From Bacteroides stercoris ATCC 43183 (lineage in GTDB: Bacteria > Bacteroidota > Bacteroidia > Bacteroidales > Bacteroidaceae), in NCBI RefSeq assembly GCF_025147325.1, contig NZ_CP102262.1, positions 1,116,001-1,180,000 of the forward strand: 64,000 nucleotides of DNA. The letters are read 5' to 3'. Below, piece after piece: positions 44,473-53,370 of this stretch (the stretch's first letter is position 1; every line of letters starts with the position of its first letter). The translations under genes and the position numbers were made by a program. The notes under the pieces are model-generated. The model ran no database searches and was not told the DNA's origin. It saw only the letters and a list, made by a program, of their open reading frames with translations.

Positions 44473-44576
44473 TTGCATTATCTTTGCATCAAAAGCGAAG
44501 ATAAACTGCACCCCGGCATAAAAAATGAACGGGTTCATTTTATTCTGCTCTCGGTTTGCATTATCTTTGCATCAAA
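44473..44576 (+). promoter_or_regulatory. Duplicated promoter segment before the PASTA-protein/rluD/ddl genes
   Basis: A 21-base sequence containing TTGCATTATCTTTGCATC occurs twice, at 44473-44493 and 44556-44576. Each copy carries the -7 box TATCTTTG (44479-44486 and 44562-44569). The second lies 18 bases before the PASTA-protein start. Two tandem promoters, or one promoter and a duplicated control site, are possible. Confidence 0.55.
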
Positions 44577-44587
44577 TTGTAGTGATT

Positions 44588-45241
44588 ATGACTATAAAGG
44601 AATTTTTTTCTTTCCGGCAGAACAAATACTTCTGGATAAACATCCTGGCAATGATTGCCGTGGTAGTGTTGTTGATGTTCGGAACATTAAAAGGAATCGA
44701 TATATATACCCATCACGGCGAGGCTGTGGTAGTGCCCGATGTGAAAGGCATGACGGTGGCGGAAGCCGGAGCGGTGTTTGACAGCCGGGGACTGGCTTGT
44801 ATCGTTTCCGACTCCACGTATGTCAAGGATAAAACTGCCGGCTGCATCCTGGACTATAATCCGGCTGCCGGGCAGAAGGTGAAAGAGGGGCGTATCATTT
44901 ATCTGACAATCAATGCTATCAATATACCTTTGCAAGTCGTTCCCGATGTGGCGGACAACAGTTCCCTGCGTCAGGCGGAAGCGCGTATCCTGGCTTCGGG
45001 CTTCAAGTTGAATGACATCCAATATGTGCCCGGCGAAAAGGATTGGGTGTACGGCGTGAAGTACCGTGAGCGTATGCTCGCTATCGGTGATAAAGTGCCT
45101 ATGGGTGCAACGCTGACTTTAATGGTAGGCGATGGCAACAGGGAAGTGATGGAAGGCGATTCTTTGTCTGCGGACGAAAGCATGGGGAACCCGGACGAAG
45201 CCGTTTCCGAAGGTTCTGCTGCCGACGAATCCTGGTTTTGA
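44588..45241 (+). CDS. PASTA-domain membrane protein
   Basis: A 217-residue protein with one transmembrane helix at about 15-35 (YFWINILAMIAVVVLLMFG). Two PASTA repeats follow, beginning VVVPDVKGMTVAEAGAVFDSRG and VVPDVADNSSLRQAEARILASG, and a short acidic tail. PASTA repeats bind muropeptides or mediate contacts in the periplasm; without a kinase domain the role is unknown. It precedes rluD and ddl, a common Bacteroidetes gene order. The ATG at 44588 is chosen because the helix starts shortly after it. Confidence 0.85.
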   Translation: MTIKEFFSFRQNKYFWINILAMIAVVVLLMFGTLKGIDIYTHHGEAVVVPDVKGMTVAEAGAVFDSRGLACIVSDSTYVKDKTAGCILDYNPAAGQKVKEGRIIYLTINAINIPLQVVPDVADNSSLRQAEARILASGFKLNDIQYVPGEKDWVYGVKYRERMLAIGDKVPMGATLTLMVGDGNREVMEGDSLSADESMGNPDEAVSEGSAADESWF

Positions 45242-45294
45242 TGTTAAAGGTGTGCGAGAGTGAAAGTGTCTTTAATCCGTAAAAAGGACAAACG

Positions 45295-46365
45295 ATGATC
45301 GAAGAGTTACCGGACGACATAGAGAATGATGTACTGGACGATATAGAACCTGTAGGTGACGAGTCGCAGCTTTACGAGCACTTCCGCGTAGTAGTGGATA
45401 AGGGGCAGGAGATGGTGCGTGTGGACAAGTATCTGTTCGACCGCCTGACCAATGCCTCGCGCAACCGTATACAGAAAGCTGCCGATGCCGGATTTGTGAT
45501 GGCGAACGGCAAACCGGTGAAGAGCAGTTACAAGGTGAAGCCTCTGGATGTGATAACGGTGATGATGGACCGTCCCCGCTATGAGAACGAGGTTATTCCC
45601 GAAGATATTCCCCTGGATATAGTGTATGAGGACAAGTACCTGATGGTAGTCAACAAACCGGCAGGGCTGGTGGTGCACCCCGGACATGGGAACTACCGTG
45701 GCACGCTTGTCAATGCCATTGCCTGGCACATGAAAGATATTCCCGATTATGATGCCAACGACCCGCATGTGGGGCTTGTGCACCGTATCGACAAAGATAC
45801 ATCCGGTTTGCTGGTAATTGCCAAGACGCCGGATGCCAAGACCAATCTCGGTCTTCAGTTTTTCAACAAGACCACCAAACGCCGTTACCGCGCCCTTGTC
45901 TGGGGAAATGTGGGACAGGACGAAGGCACAATCGTCGGTAACGTAGGCCGTAATCCCAAAGACCGTATGCAGATGACCGTCCTTCCGGACGACCAGGGCA
46001 AGCATGCCGTTACCCACTACCGTGTGTTGGAGCGCTTGGGGTATGTGACGCTCGTGGAGTGTGTGCTCGAAACGGGCCGTACCCACCAGATCCGTGTACA
46101 CATGAAACACATCGGGCATATTCTCTTTAACGATGAACGCTACGGCGGTCATGAGATTCTGAAAGGAACTCATTTTGCCAAATACAAACAGTTTGTAAAC
46201 AATTGCTTCGATATTTGTCCGCGGCAGGCGTTGCACGCCATGACGCTGGGGTTTGTGCATCCCGTTACCGGAGAAGAAATGTACTTTACCTCGGAGCTGC
46301 CGGACGACATGAACCGGCTGCTCGATAAGTGGAGAGGCTATATTAGTAATAGAGAATTAGAATGA
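45295..46365 (+). CDS. rluD: 23S rRNA pseudouridine synthase, RluD family
   Basis: A 356-residue enzyme. An S4 RNA-binding domain (VRVDKYLFDRLTNASRNRIQKA) is followed by the RluA-type catalytic domain with GLVHRIDKDTSGLLVIAKT, where the Asp is catalytic, and ETGRTHQIRVHMKHIGHI. RluD targets U1911, U1915 and U1917 in helix 69 in E. coli; other RluA/C/D members are possible by sequence alone. The stop overlaps the ddl start as ATGA. Confidence 0.9.
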   Translation: MIEELPDDIENDVLDDIEPVGDESQLYEHFRVVVDKGQEMVRVDKYLFDRLTNASRNRIQKAADAGFVMANGKPVKSSYKVKPLDVITVMMDRPRYENEVIPEDIPLDIVYEDKYLMVVNKPAGLVVHPGHGNYRGTLVNAIAWHMKDIPDYDANDPHVGLVHRIDKDTSGLLVIAKTPDAKTNLGLQFFNKTTKRRYRALVWGNVGQDEGTIVGNVGRNPKDRMQMTVLPDDQGKHAVTHYRVLERLGYVTLVECVLETGRTHQIRVHMKHIGHILFNDERYGGHEILKGTHFAKYKQFVNNCFDICPRQALHAMTLGFVHPVTGEEMYFTSELPDDMNRLLDKWRGYISNRELE

Positions 46366-47336
46366 AACGCACAATCGCTATTGTATGCGGAGGAGACACT
46401 TCCGAATTTGAGGTCTCCTTACGCAGTGCACAAGGAATCTACTCCTTCATCGACAAGGAGAGATACACATTATATATTGTGGAGATGCGCGGGACCGACT
46501 GGCACGTGCAGCTCCCCGACGGAACGAAGACTCCGGTAGACCGCAACGACTTCAGCTTCCGGCTGGACGGTGCGAAGGTAGTGTTCGACTTCGCCTATAT
46601 CACTATCCACGGCACTCCGGGAGAAGACGGACGCCTGCAGGGGTATTTCGATATGCTTCACATCCCTTATTCCTGTTGTGGGGTACTTGCCGCCGCACTG
46701 ACGTATGACAAGTTTGCCTGCAACCAGTATCTGAAGGCGTTCGGCGTGCGCATTGCCGATTCCTTGCTGCTTCGTCAGGGACAGTCGGTTTCCGATGAAG
46801 ATGTAATCGGGAAGATAGGCTTGCCTTGTTTTATCAAACCCAGCCTGGGCGGTTCCAGCTTCGGTGTGACGAAGGTGAATGTGAAGGAACAGATACAACC
46901 CGCCATTGCAAAGGCTTTTGCTGAAGCCAAAGAAGTTTTGGTAGAGGCTTTTATGGACGGTATGGAGATTACCTGCGGCTGCTACAAAACCAAAGAGAAG
47001 TCGGTGGTATTTCCTATTACGGAGGTGGTGTCGCATAACGAGTATTTTGACTATAAAGCCAAATATAACGGTGAGTCGGACGAGATAACTCCGGCGCGCA
47101 TCCCCGATGAACTGCGCGACCGCGTACAGAAACTCACTTCCGCCATTTACGACATTCTCGGCGCTTCCGGAATTATCCGCGTCGACTATATCATTACCGA
47201 AGGAGAAAAGATAAATCTGCTGGAAGTGAACACCACTCCGGGTATGACTGCCACCAGTTTTATCCCGCAGCAGGTGCGCGCGGCGAACCTGGATATTAAA
47301 GATGTGATGACAGATATAATAGAAAACCAATTTTAG
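46362..47336 (+). CDS. ddl: D-alanine--D-alanine ligase
   Basis: An ATP-grasp enzyme that makes the D-Ala-D-Ala used by MurF. The start IAIVCGGDTSEFEVSLRSAQ, the loop CFIKPSLGGSSFGVTKV, and the end LLEVNTTPGMTATSFIPQQ are characteristic. At 324 residues it is normal length. Translation is coupled to rluD by a 4-base overlap. Confidence 0.94.
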   Translation: MKRTIAIVCGGDTSEFEVSLRSAQGIYSFIDKERYTLYIVEMRGTDWHVQLPDGTKTPVDRNDFSFRLDGAKVVFDFAYITIHGTPGEDGRLQGYFDMLHIPYSCCGVLAAALTYDKFACNQYLKAFGVRIADSLLLRQGQSVSDEDVIGKIGLPCFIKPSLGGSSFGVTKVNVKEQIQPAIAKAFAEAKEVLVEAFMDGMEITCGCYKTKEKSVVFPITEVVSHNEYFDYKAKYNGESDEITPARIPDELRDRVQKLTSAIYDILGASGIIRVDYIITEGEKINLLEVNTTPGMTATSFIPQQVRAANLDIKDVMTDIIENQF

Positions 47337-47428
47337 ATATTAACTATTAGGTATCAACCGGCTATCAGATGCCCGCTTGTTAGTCTTGAAACCAAATACT
47401 TATTGTTTAAAATTTAAAATTGCATATC

Positions 47429-48568
47429 ATGGAATTTGAAGAAATCCGCCCTTATCATGACGAAGAATTACCTCAGGTTTTTGAGGAATTGATTGCTGAC
47501 CCGGCGTTCCAACAAGTGGCTTGCGCCGTTATGCCGGGTGTCCCTTTTGAAGCTATCGCGCAAAAGATGCGTGCAAGCAAGACCAAGCAGGAGTTTCAGG
47601 AAAATCTTTGCTACGGCATCTTGCATAAATTGGCCAAAGATACTACAGACGGACTGATATTGGAGAGCATGGCTGTGCTGAACAAACAGTCGGCCTATAC
47701 CTATGTCTCCAATCATCGGGACATTATTCTCGACTCCGGTTTTTTGTCTGTTCTCCTGGTGGAGCAGGGATTGGACACCGTGGAAATCGCTATCGGTGAC
47801 AATCTGCTGATTTATCCCTGGATCAAGAAACTGGTGCGTATCAACAAATGTTTCACCGTACAGCGCGCGCTGACCATGCGCCAGATGCTGGAATCGTCCA
47901 TACGGATGTCTCGCTATATGCACTACACCATTGCGGAGAAAAAACAGTCTATCTGGATTGCCCAGCGCGAAGGGCGTGCAAAAGATTCCAATGACGTTAC
48001 GCAGGACAGCGTTCTGAAGATGCTGGCAATGGGGGGCGATGGAGACATTATCACCAATCTTCAGGAATTGAATATCGTTCCGCTCTCCATTTCGTACGAA
48101 TACGACCCTTGCGACTATCTGAAAGCGCAGGAGTTCCAACTGAAACGCGACATACCCGACTATAAGAAAACCACGGATGATGACCTGCTGAACATGCAGA
48201 CCGGACTTTTGGGATATAAGGGCCGCGTCTGTTTCCGTATGGCATCCTGTATCAATGAGGATTTGGGCGAACTGGAGCGGACATTGCCGAAACCGGAGCT
48301 GTTCGTAGCCATATCTGCTTTGATTGACAAGCGTATCCATGCCAACTACCGTATTTTTGCCACCAATTACGTGGCTCACGATTTGCTGTATAAGGAAGAA
48401 CGCTTTGTAGAGCATTATACCGCAGAGGATAAGAAGCGTTTTATAAGTTATATCGACGGACAGTTGGAACGTATCACCCTTCCCAATAAGGATGTGGACT
48501 TCCTGCGTGAGAAGCTGCTGCTGATGTATGCCAATCCGCTGACGAATTATCTGGCTGCAACCAAATGA
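47429..48568 (+). CDS. Glycerolipid acyltransferase, PlsC/PlsB-like
   Basis: A 379-residue protein with the acyltransferase motif NHRDIILDSG (H-x4-D) near residue 90 and a second block WIAQREGRAKDSND that binds the glycerophosphate end. It resembles 1-acylglycerol-3-phosphate acyltransferases of Bacteroidetes with long N- and C-terminal extensions. Acylation of a glycerol phosphate in lipid synthesis is likely, but the acceptor is not certain. The start is the ATG at 47429; a TTG lies 9 bases upstream. Confidence 0.75.
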   Translation: MEFEEIRPYHDEELPQVFEELIADPAFQQVACAVMPGVPFEAIAQKMRASKTKQEFQENLCYGILHKLAKDTTDGLILESMAVLNKQSAYTYVSNHRDIILDSGFLSVLLVEQGLDTVEIAIGDNLLIYPWIKKLVRINKCFTVQRALTMRQMLESSIRMSRYMHYTIAEKKQSIWIAQREGRAKDSNDVTQDSVLKMLAMGGDGDIITNLQELNIVPLSISYEYDPCDYLKAQEFQLKRDIPDYKKTTDDDLLNMQTGLLGYKGRVCFRMASCINEDLGELERTLPKPELFVAISALIDKRIHANYRIFATNYVAHDLLYKEERFVEHYTAEDKKRFISYIDGQLERITLPNKDVDFLREKLLLMYANPLTNYLAATK

Positions 48569-48617
48569 TGTTTTTGCCGTGCGCCGGAGTGGAATTGTAA
48601 CAGTTTGCGTGGTAAGT

Positions 48618-49304
48618 ATGAAAAAACATTGCTGTAGTCTGCTTGTCGTCCTGCTGTCGTGTCTGCTGGCATCGTGCGGAGACGATGATTACCGCTATCC
48701 TTCCGTGAAGCAGGATTTCCTGACTGCATTTTCCGGAATGGACGGGCGGCTGGAATCGGTGCTGACCGATGAAGGTGAGCGGCTTCGGATTGTTGAAGGC
48801 GCATCGGGGCTGCGTGTAAGTGCGGACACGGCCATTCGCATCGTTGCCAATTACGAGACATTGGCAATTGGGGACGGCGATGTTGCGGGCGCAAAGCTGT
48901 ATGCTTTGCTGCAAACGGTTTCTCCCGTGCCACTGGCTGCCGCGGAGTTTGAGGAGGGCGTGAAAACAGAACCTTCGGAGATACAGAGTATCTGGCGGGG
49001 GTATGATTATCTGAATATTATAGTAAAGGTAAAACAGCAGGGCAAGCATCTTTTCCATTTTGTGGAGGATGAGGCTGTTGTGGATGAAAACAGCGGACGT
49101 GTCAAGGTGCGGTTGACCTTGTATCACGAGGTAAGCAGCAGTGTGCAGGATTATGGCAAGCGTGCTTATCTGTCCGTCCCTTTAAAGCAATATATGACCG
49201 AAGGCGTGCGGGGGGTGGATGTCCGGTTTAGGATTTATACTTATTCCGGCTGTTTTAAGACTTATGTTTTGGACGAAGCGGGGCTTCGTGTAGAGGAAGG
49301 CTGA
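48618..49304 (+). CDS. NigD-like lipoprotein
   Basis: A 228-residue lipoprotein (lipobox LLASC, Cys near residue 20) with two predicted beta-domains. DDYRYPSVKQDFLTAFSG and the Asp-rich start after the Cys match NigD-like proteins of Bacteroides. The function of this family is not settled. It follows the acyltransferase by about 50 bases. The ATG at 48618 is chosen for the signal peptide. Confidence 0.75.
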   Translation: MKKHCCSLLVVLLSCLLASCGDDDYRYPSVKQDFLTAFSGMDGRLESVLTDEGERLRIVEGASGLRVSADTAIRIVANYETLAIGDGDVAGAKLYALLQTVSPVPLAAAEFEEGVKTEPSEIQSIWRGYDYLNIIVKVKQQGKHLFHFVEDEAVVDENSGRVKVRLTLYHEVSSSVQDYGKRAYLSVPLKQYMTEGVRGVDVRFRIYTYSGCFKTYVLDEAGLRVEEG

Positions 49305-49320
49305 TTTTATACATTATATA

Positions 49321-49392
49321 TATAGATAAGAAAGTGTATCAAAGTGGGGCGGGATTTATATGCCGGTGCTTTGATACACTTTCTTGTCTATA
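49321..49392. terminator. Long bidirectional terminator between NigD-like and DeoR genes
   Basis: Twenty-four bases at 49321-49344 pair with 49369-49392 with one mismatch (GTGTATCAAAG against CTTTGATACAC at the base of the loop). The genes on both sides converge on it. Confidence 0.8.
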
Positions 49393-49393
49393 T

Positions 49394-50179
49394 TCAGATG
49401 CTGTTGTGATGAACGCTGTCGGCAATTGTCACTTCAATGCCCATTTCTTCCAGGCGTAAAGCGGTGGAAGGCGGGATGCGTGAGTCGGTAATAATGTGGT
49501 CTACATCTTCCATATCGGCAATCTTGCTGAAACCTCTCCGTCCGAACTTGGAGGAATCCGCAAGCACTATCGTTTTCTGGGCAGTCTGCATCATTACGCG
49601 GTTGAGGCTCGCTTCCATCATATTGGTAGTGGTGATGCCGAAGTCGAGGTCGATGCCGTCTACGCCGATAAACAGCTTGCTGCACGAAAAGTCTGCCAAT
49701 ATGTTTTCTGCATATTTCCCTACCACGGACAGACTGCTGTGCCGCAATATGCCGCCGAGTTGAATAATATAGATGTTCTTTTCGCTTGCCAGGATATTCG
49801 ATACTTCCATGGAAGCGGTAATAACGGTCAGTTCATCTGCCGGAACGATGCTGCGGGCAAGTGCGTGCATGGTTGTTCCCGATGCTATCAATATGGAATC
49901 TTTGGGAGTGATGAGGCTGGCGGCTTTCATTCCAATCAGTCTCTTTTCTTCGACATACAGCTTTTCTTTCTCACTGACGTTCCGGTTGTCGATGTAAGGG
50001 TCTATCAAAATAGCCTTTCCGTGGTTTCGGTATAGTTTCTTTTCTCTTTCGAGGTCTGTTAAATCCTTACGTATCGTAACTGACGAAACATTGAGGTGTG
50101 TGGCTAAATCTGTTACCAAAATAGAATTATGCTGTATCAACAACTCCAGTATGATAGATTGTCTCTCTTCTTTTGTCAT
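49394..50179 (-). CDS. DeoR/GlpR-family transcriptional regulator (locus 2)
   Basis: A 261-residue regulator and paralogue of the one at 20.5 kb. The DNA-binding part is LVTDLATHLNVSSVTIRKDLTDLE, and the sensing domain has ILIASGTTMHALARSI, FIGVDGIDLDFGIT and VLADSSKFGRRGF. It is divergent from glpABC, so it is probably the local repressor released by a glycerol phosphate, as GlpR is in E. coli; the effector and sign of control are inferred. Confidence 0.9.
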   Translation of the reverse strand: MTKEERQSIILELLIQHNSILVTDLATHLNVSSVTIRKDLTDLEREKKLYRNHGKAILIDPYIDNRNVSEKEKLYVEEKRLIGMKAASLITPKDSILIASGTTMHALARSIVPADELTVITASMEVSNILASEKNIYIIQLGGILRHSSLSVVGKYAENILADFSCSKLFIGVDGIDLDFGITTTNMMEASLNRVMMQTAQKTIVLADSSKFGRRGFSKIADMEDVDHIITDSRIPPSTALRLEEMGIEVTIADSVHHNSI

Positions 50180-50505
50180 AATAGGCCTTAAATAGTATTC
50201 AATGCGCTAATATAGCTGAAAAAAACAGTATAAAGAAACTCAGAATGCTAAGAAATGATAAAATGTTTGTCCGATAATATTCCCTTTTGAAACGTAAGTA
50301 TAATCTGTGCTTACAGGTATTAAACTTCTTGCCTGAAGATTTTTTTTCTGTTATTCAGTGAAAAAACAGCGAAAAAGTTTCGTAGTTATAAAAATAGCTT
50401 TTATATTTGTTGCGAAATGAAACCTTGTTTGTTTTGATAAGAAAGCAGCGGTGCTGTTATACTAATCTTGAAAATCAAACTGCGTTAACTAATATTATAA
50501 GAGAC
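50180..50505. promoter_or_regulatory. Control region of glpABC (locus 2)
   Basis: This 326-base gap holds a -7 box TATATTTG at 50402-50409. The palindrome CGAAAaagTTTCG lies at 50370-50382 and overlaps the expected -33 position (19 bases upstream), a good site for the DeoR regulator. A further GCGAAA follows at 50412-50417. No other gene is visible. Confidence 0.55.
50370..50382. promoter_or_regulatory. Possible DeoR-family operator before glpA
   Basis: CGAAA and TTTCG are inverted around three bases. GlpR-type operators of other bacteria are built from TTCG/CGAA half-sites, so this is a candidate binding site for the regulator encoded at 49394-50179. Confidence 0.4.
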
Positions 50506-52110
50506 ATGATACTTAATAGCGAGATTAACGAATTTGACGTCATCATTGTTGGCGGAGGCGCAACCGGAGCAGGTACGGCAAGAGATTGCGCTTTGCGCGG
50601 AATGCGCGTTTTGCTTGTTGAACGCTTTGATTTTGCTGCCGGCGCCACCGGACGAAACCACGGTTTGCTTCACAGCGGCGCCCGTTATGCAGTGACCGAT
50701 AGAGAATCGGCAGCCGAATGTATTAAAGAGAATATGATTCTCCGGAAGATAGCACGCCATTGCGTAGAGGAAAACGGAGGTCTGTTTATCTCTCTTCCGG
50801 AAGACGACCTTTCATATCAAAACTTATTTGTAGAATCGTGCCGGGCAGCGGGTATCGATGCACAGGTAATCGACCCTGCAGAGGCGAGGTTGATAGAACC
50901 TTCGGTGAATCCTGCGATAATAGGTGCAGTGAAAGTGCCCGACGGTTCGATAGACCCTTTCAGACTGACGCTGGCAAATGTCATCGACGCCAAGGCTCAC
51001 GGTGCGAAAGTGCTGGTGTATCACGAAGTGACCGCATTGATTCAAGAGCAGGGAAGAGTTGTAGGAGTCACGGTACTTAATCATAAAACAAAAACCGAAC
51101 ATAATTATTACGCACCTCTGACTATAAACGCGGGTGGCATTTGGGGACATGGCATTGCTGCAAAAGCAGGCATAAGGGTGGACATGTTCCCGGCAAAAGG
51201 CTCGTTATTGATTTTTGGGCATCGAATCAATAATGTAGTGCTTAACCGTTGTCGTAAACCGGCTAATGCAGATATTCTTGTTCCTGGAGATACAATCTGC
51301 TTGATTGGAACGACTTCCAGCCGCGTGGGTTTTGATGAGGTGGATGATGTGCGGGTTACACCGGAAGAGGTGGATTTGCTGTTGTCGGAGGGCGAGAAAT
51401 TGGCTCCTGCTCTGGCTACAACCCGTATTTTGCGTGCATACGCCGGCGTTCGCCCGCTGGTGGCTGCCGATAATGACCCTTCCGGCCGTAACATCAGCCG
51501 CGGCATCGTGTTGTTGGATCACGAAGTGCGCGACGGTGTTCCGGGTTTCGTAACTATCACCGGCGGAAAACTGATGACATACCGGCTGATGGCGGAATGG
51601 GCCACAGACCTGGCTTGCAAGAAGCTTGGCATCGACAAGCCTTGCATTACAATGAACGACCCCCTTCCCGGTTCGCGCATGGAAGAGGATCGTTCGGGGG
51701 GCAAGCAGGTGGTGGCGGAACAACCAAAACGTTCTTCGGTAGGCCGTCACGGTGAAATGGCTGCCAGGATTGCATCGGAAAGCAAGTACGATAACAGCCT
51801 GGTTTGCGAATGTGAGGATGTGACCGTAGGTGAAGTGAACTATGCCGTGAACGAACTTGATGTGCACAACCTGATAGACTTGCGCCGCCGCACACGTGTC
51901 GGCATGGGTACGTGTCAGGGGGAACTCTGTGCCTGTCGTGCGGCAGGATTGCTGGGCGAGGCGCATAATTGCTCCCAAAAGGCGAAAGAGGATTTGGCTT
52001 CGTTCCTGAACGAACGCTGGAAAGGATTGTATCCTGTGGCATGGGGCGAGGCGCTGCGCGAAAGCGAATATACCCAGTGGATATATGGTGGAGTTTGTGG
52101 AATGGAATAA
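50506..52110 (+). CDS. glpA: Anaerobic glycerol-3-phosphate dehydrogenase, subunit A
   Basis: The FAD-binding catalytic subunit that oxidises sn-glycerol 3-phosphate to dihydroxyacetone phosphate. The Rossmann motif DVIIVGGGATGAGTARDCAL lies at about residues 11-30, the FAD/substrate region is GATGRNHGLLHSGARYAV, and a C-terminal BFD-like [2Fe-2S] domain has CECEDVTVGEV and TCQGELCACR, as in E. coli GlpA. The start is the ATG at 50506, right before the domain. It leads a tight glpABC group: 11 bases to glpB, 4 to glpC. Confidence 0.94.
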   Translation: MILNSEINEFDVIIVGGGATGAGTARDCALRGMRVLLVERFDFAAGATGRNHGLLHSGARYAVTDRESAAECIKENMILRKIARHCVEENGGLFISLPEDDLSYQNLFVESCRAAGIDAQVIDPAEARLIEPSVNPAIIGAVKVPDGSIDPFRLTLANVIDAKAHGAKVLVYHEVTALIQEQGRVVGVTVLNHKTKTEHNYYAPLTINAGGIWGHGIAAKAGIRVDMFPAKGSLLIFGHRINNVVLNRCRKPANADILVPGDTICLIGTTSSRVGFDEVDDVRVTPEEVDLLLSEGEKLAPALATTRILRAYAGVRPLVAADNDPSGRNISRGIVLLDHEVRDGVPGFVTITGGKLMTYRLMAEWATDLACKKLGIDKPCITMNDPLPGSRMEEDRSGGKQVVAEQPKRSSVGRHGEMAARIASESKYDNSLVCECEDVTVGEVNYAVNELDVHNLIDLRRRTRVGMGTCQGELCACRAAGLLGEAHNCSQKAKEDLASFLNERWKGLYPVAWGEALRESEYTQWIYGGVCGME

Positions 52111-52121
52111 AATGAATAAAG

Positions 52122-53366
52122 ATGAAATTTGATACTTTAATAGTAGGTGGGGGGCTTGCCGGTCTGACGTGTGGCATCCGTTTGCAGAAGAATGGCGTGA
52201 AGTGTGCTATCATTTCCACCGGACAAAGTGCATTGCATTTTTCTTCCGGTTCATTCGATTTGCTCAACGAACTGGCCGACGGGACAAAGGTGGATAATCC
52301 GCTTGCGGCTGCCGGCAGGGTTGGCGCAAATCACCCCTACGCCAAGCTGGACGGTAAGTTTGCATATTATGTCCGTGAGGCGAAACAGTTGTTCCTTGAT
52401 TGCGGTATTGAAGTGAACGGTGATGCGGAACGTAATCATTTGCGTATAACTCCGATGGGCACGTTGAAGCCGACGTGGCTGACGTTCTCCGACTTCACGC
52501 AACTTTCATCGCCCCATGATATAGCAGGCAAGAAAGTGCTGGTGGTCAATATAGCCGGATTTCTTGACTTCAATACGAAGTTTGTAGCCGACAGTTTTGA
52601 GAAGTGCGGTGCTGAATGCCGTATATCTTCTATCAATCTTCCCGAACTGGAAAGATTGCGGATTAGTCCGACGGAAATGCGTTCCACCAATATTGCCAGG
52701 GTTCTGGAGAATGACAAAACGCTTGAGACTTTAATCAGGGAGTTGGCCGGAAAGGTATCCGGCTTCGACAGCGTTGCTTTGCCGGCTGTATTCGGACTGT
52801 CGTCTGCCGCACCGGTAAGAAAGCTGAAAGAAGCGTTGGACATTCCGGTATGGCTGATTCCGACAATGCCGCCCTCTGTGCCGGGCATCCGTGCACAGCA
52901 ACAGCTACGCCGTTCTTTTGAAGCGCTGGGCGGAGTCTATATGCTGGGCGATACGGTAGTGAAAGCCGACTTCAAAGGCAATAGAGTGCAGGCGGTGTAT
53001 TCCGTCAATCATGGAGATATCTCGTTTGTGGCGGAAAACTTCGTGCTTGCTTCCGGCAGCTATTTCAGCAATGGACTGGTGGCGCGGCCGGACAGTGTTA
53101 TCGAACCGGTTTTTGGCAGTGATGTGGATTTTACGGCGGGCCGCGACAGTTGGTATGACAAATCGTTCTTCAACAAGCAGAATTATATGACGTTCGGTGT
53201 GGCCACCGACGCCAAGTTGCGGATAAAGATTAAGGGTGAAGTGCAGCAGAACCTGTTTGCAGCAGGTTCGGTACTGAGCGGCTCTAATACGATACATGAA
53301 GGTTGCGGTGCCGGTGTTTCCATGCTTACGGCATTGTTTGTAGCGGATAACTTAATAAAAGGATGA
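52122..53366 (+). CDS. glpB: Anaerobic glycerol-3-phosphate dehydrogenase, subunit B
   Basis: A 414-residue flavoprotein subunit with the nucleotide-binding start FDTLIVGGGLAGLTCGIRLQ and a second FAD segment near the end (NLFAAGSVLSGSNTIHEGCG). GlpB sits between GlpA and GlpC in the membrane-associated complex. The length matches E. coli GlpB and the gene order is the standard one. Confidence 0.92.
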   Translation: MKFDTLIVGGGLAGLTCGIRLQKNGVKCAIISTGQSALHFSSGSFDLLNELADGTKVDNPLAAAGRVGANHPYAKLDGKFAYYVREAKQLFLDCGIEVNGDAERNHLRITPMGTLKPTWLTFSDFTQLSSPHDIAGKKVLVVNIAGFLDFNTKFVADSFEKCGAECRISSINLPELERLRISPTEMRSTNIARVLENDKTLETLIRELAGKVSGFDSVALPAVFGLSSAAPVRKLKEALDIPVWLIPTMPPSVPGIRAQQQLRRSFEALGGVYMLGDTVVKADFKGNRVQAVYSVNHGDISFVAENFVLASGSYFSNGLVARPDSVIEPVFGSDVDFTAGRDSWYDKSFFNKQNYMTFGVATDAKLRIKIKGEVQQNLFAAGSVLSGSNTIHEGCGAGVSMLTALFVADNLIKG

Positions 53367-53370
53367 CGTC

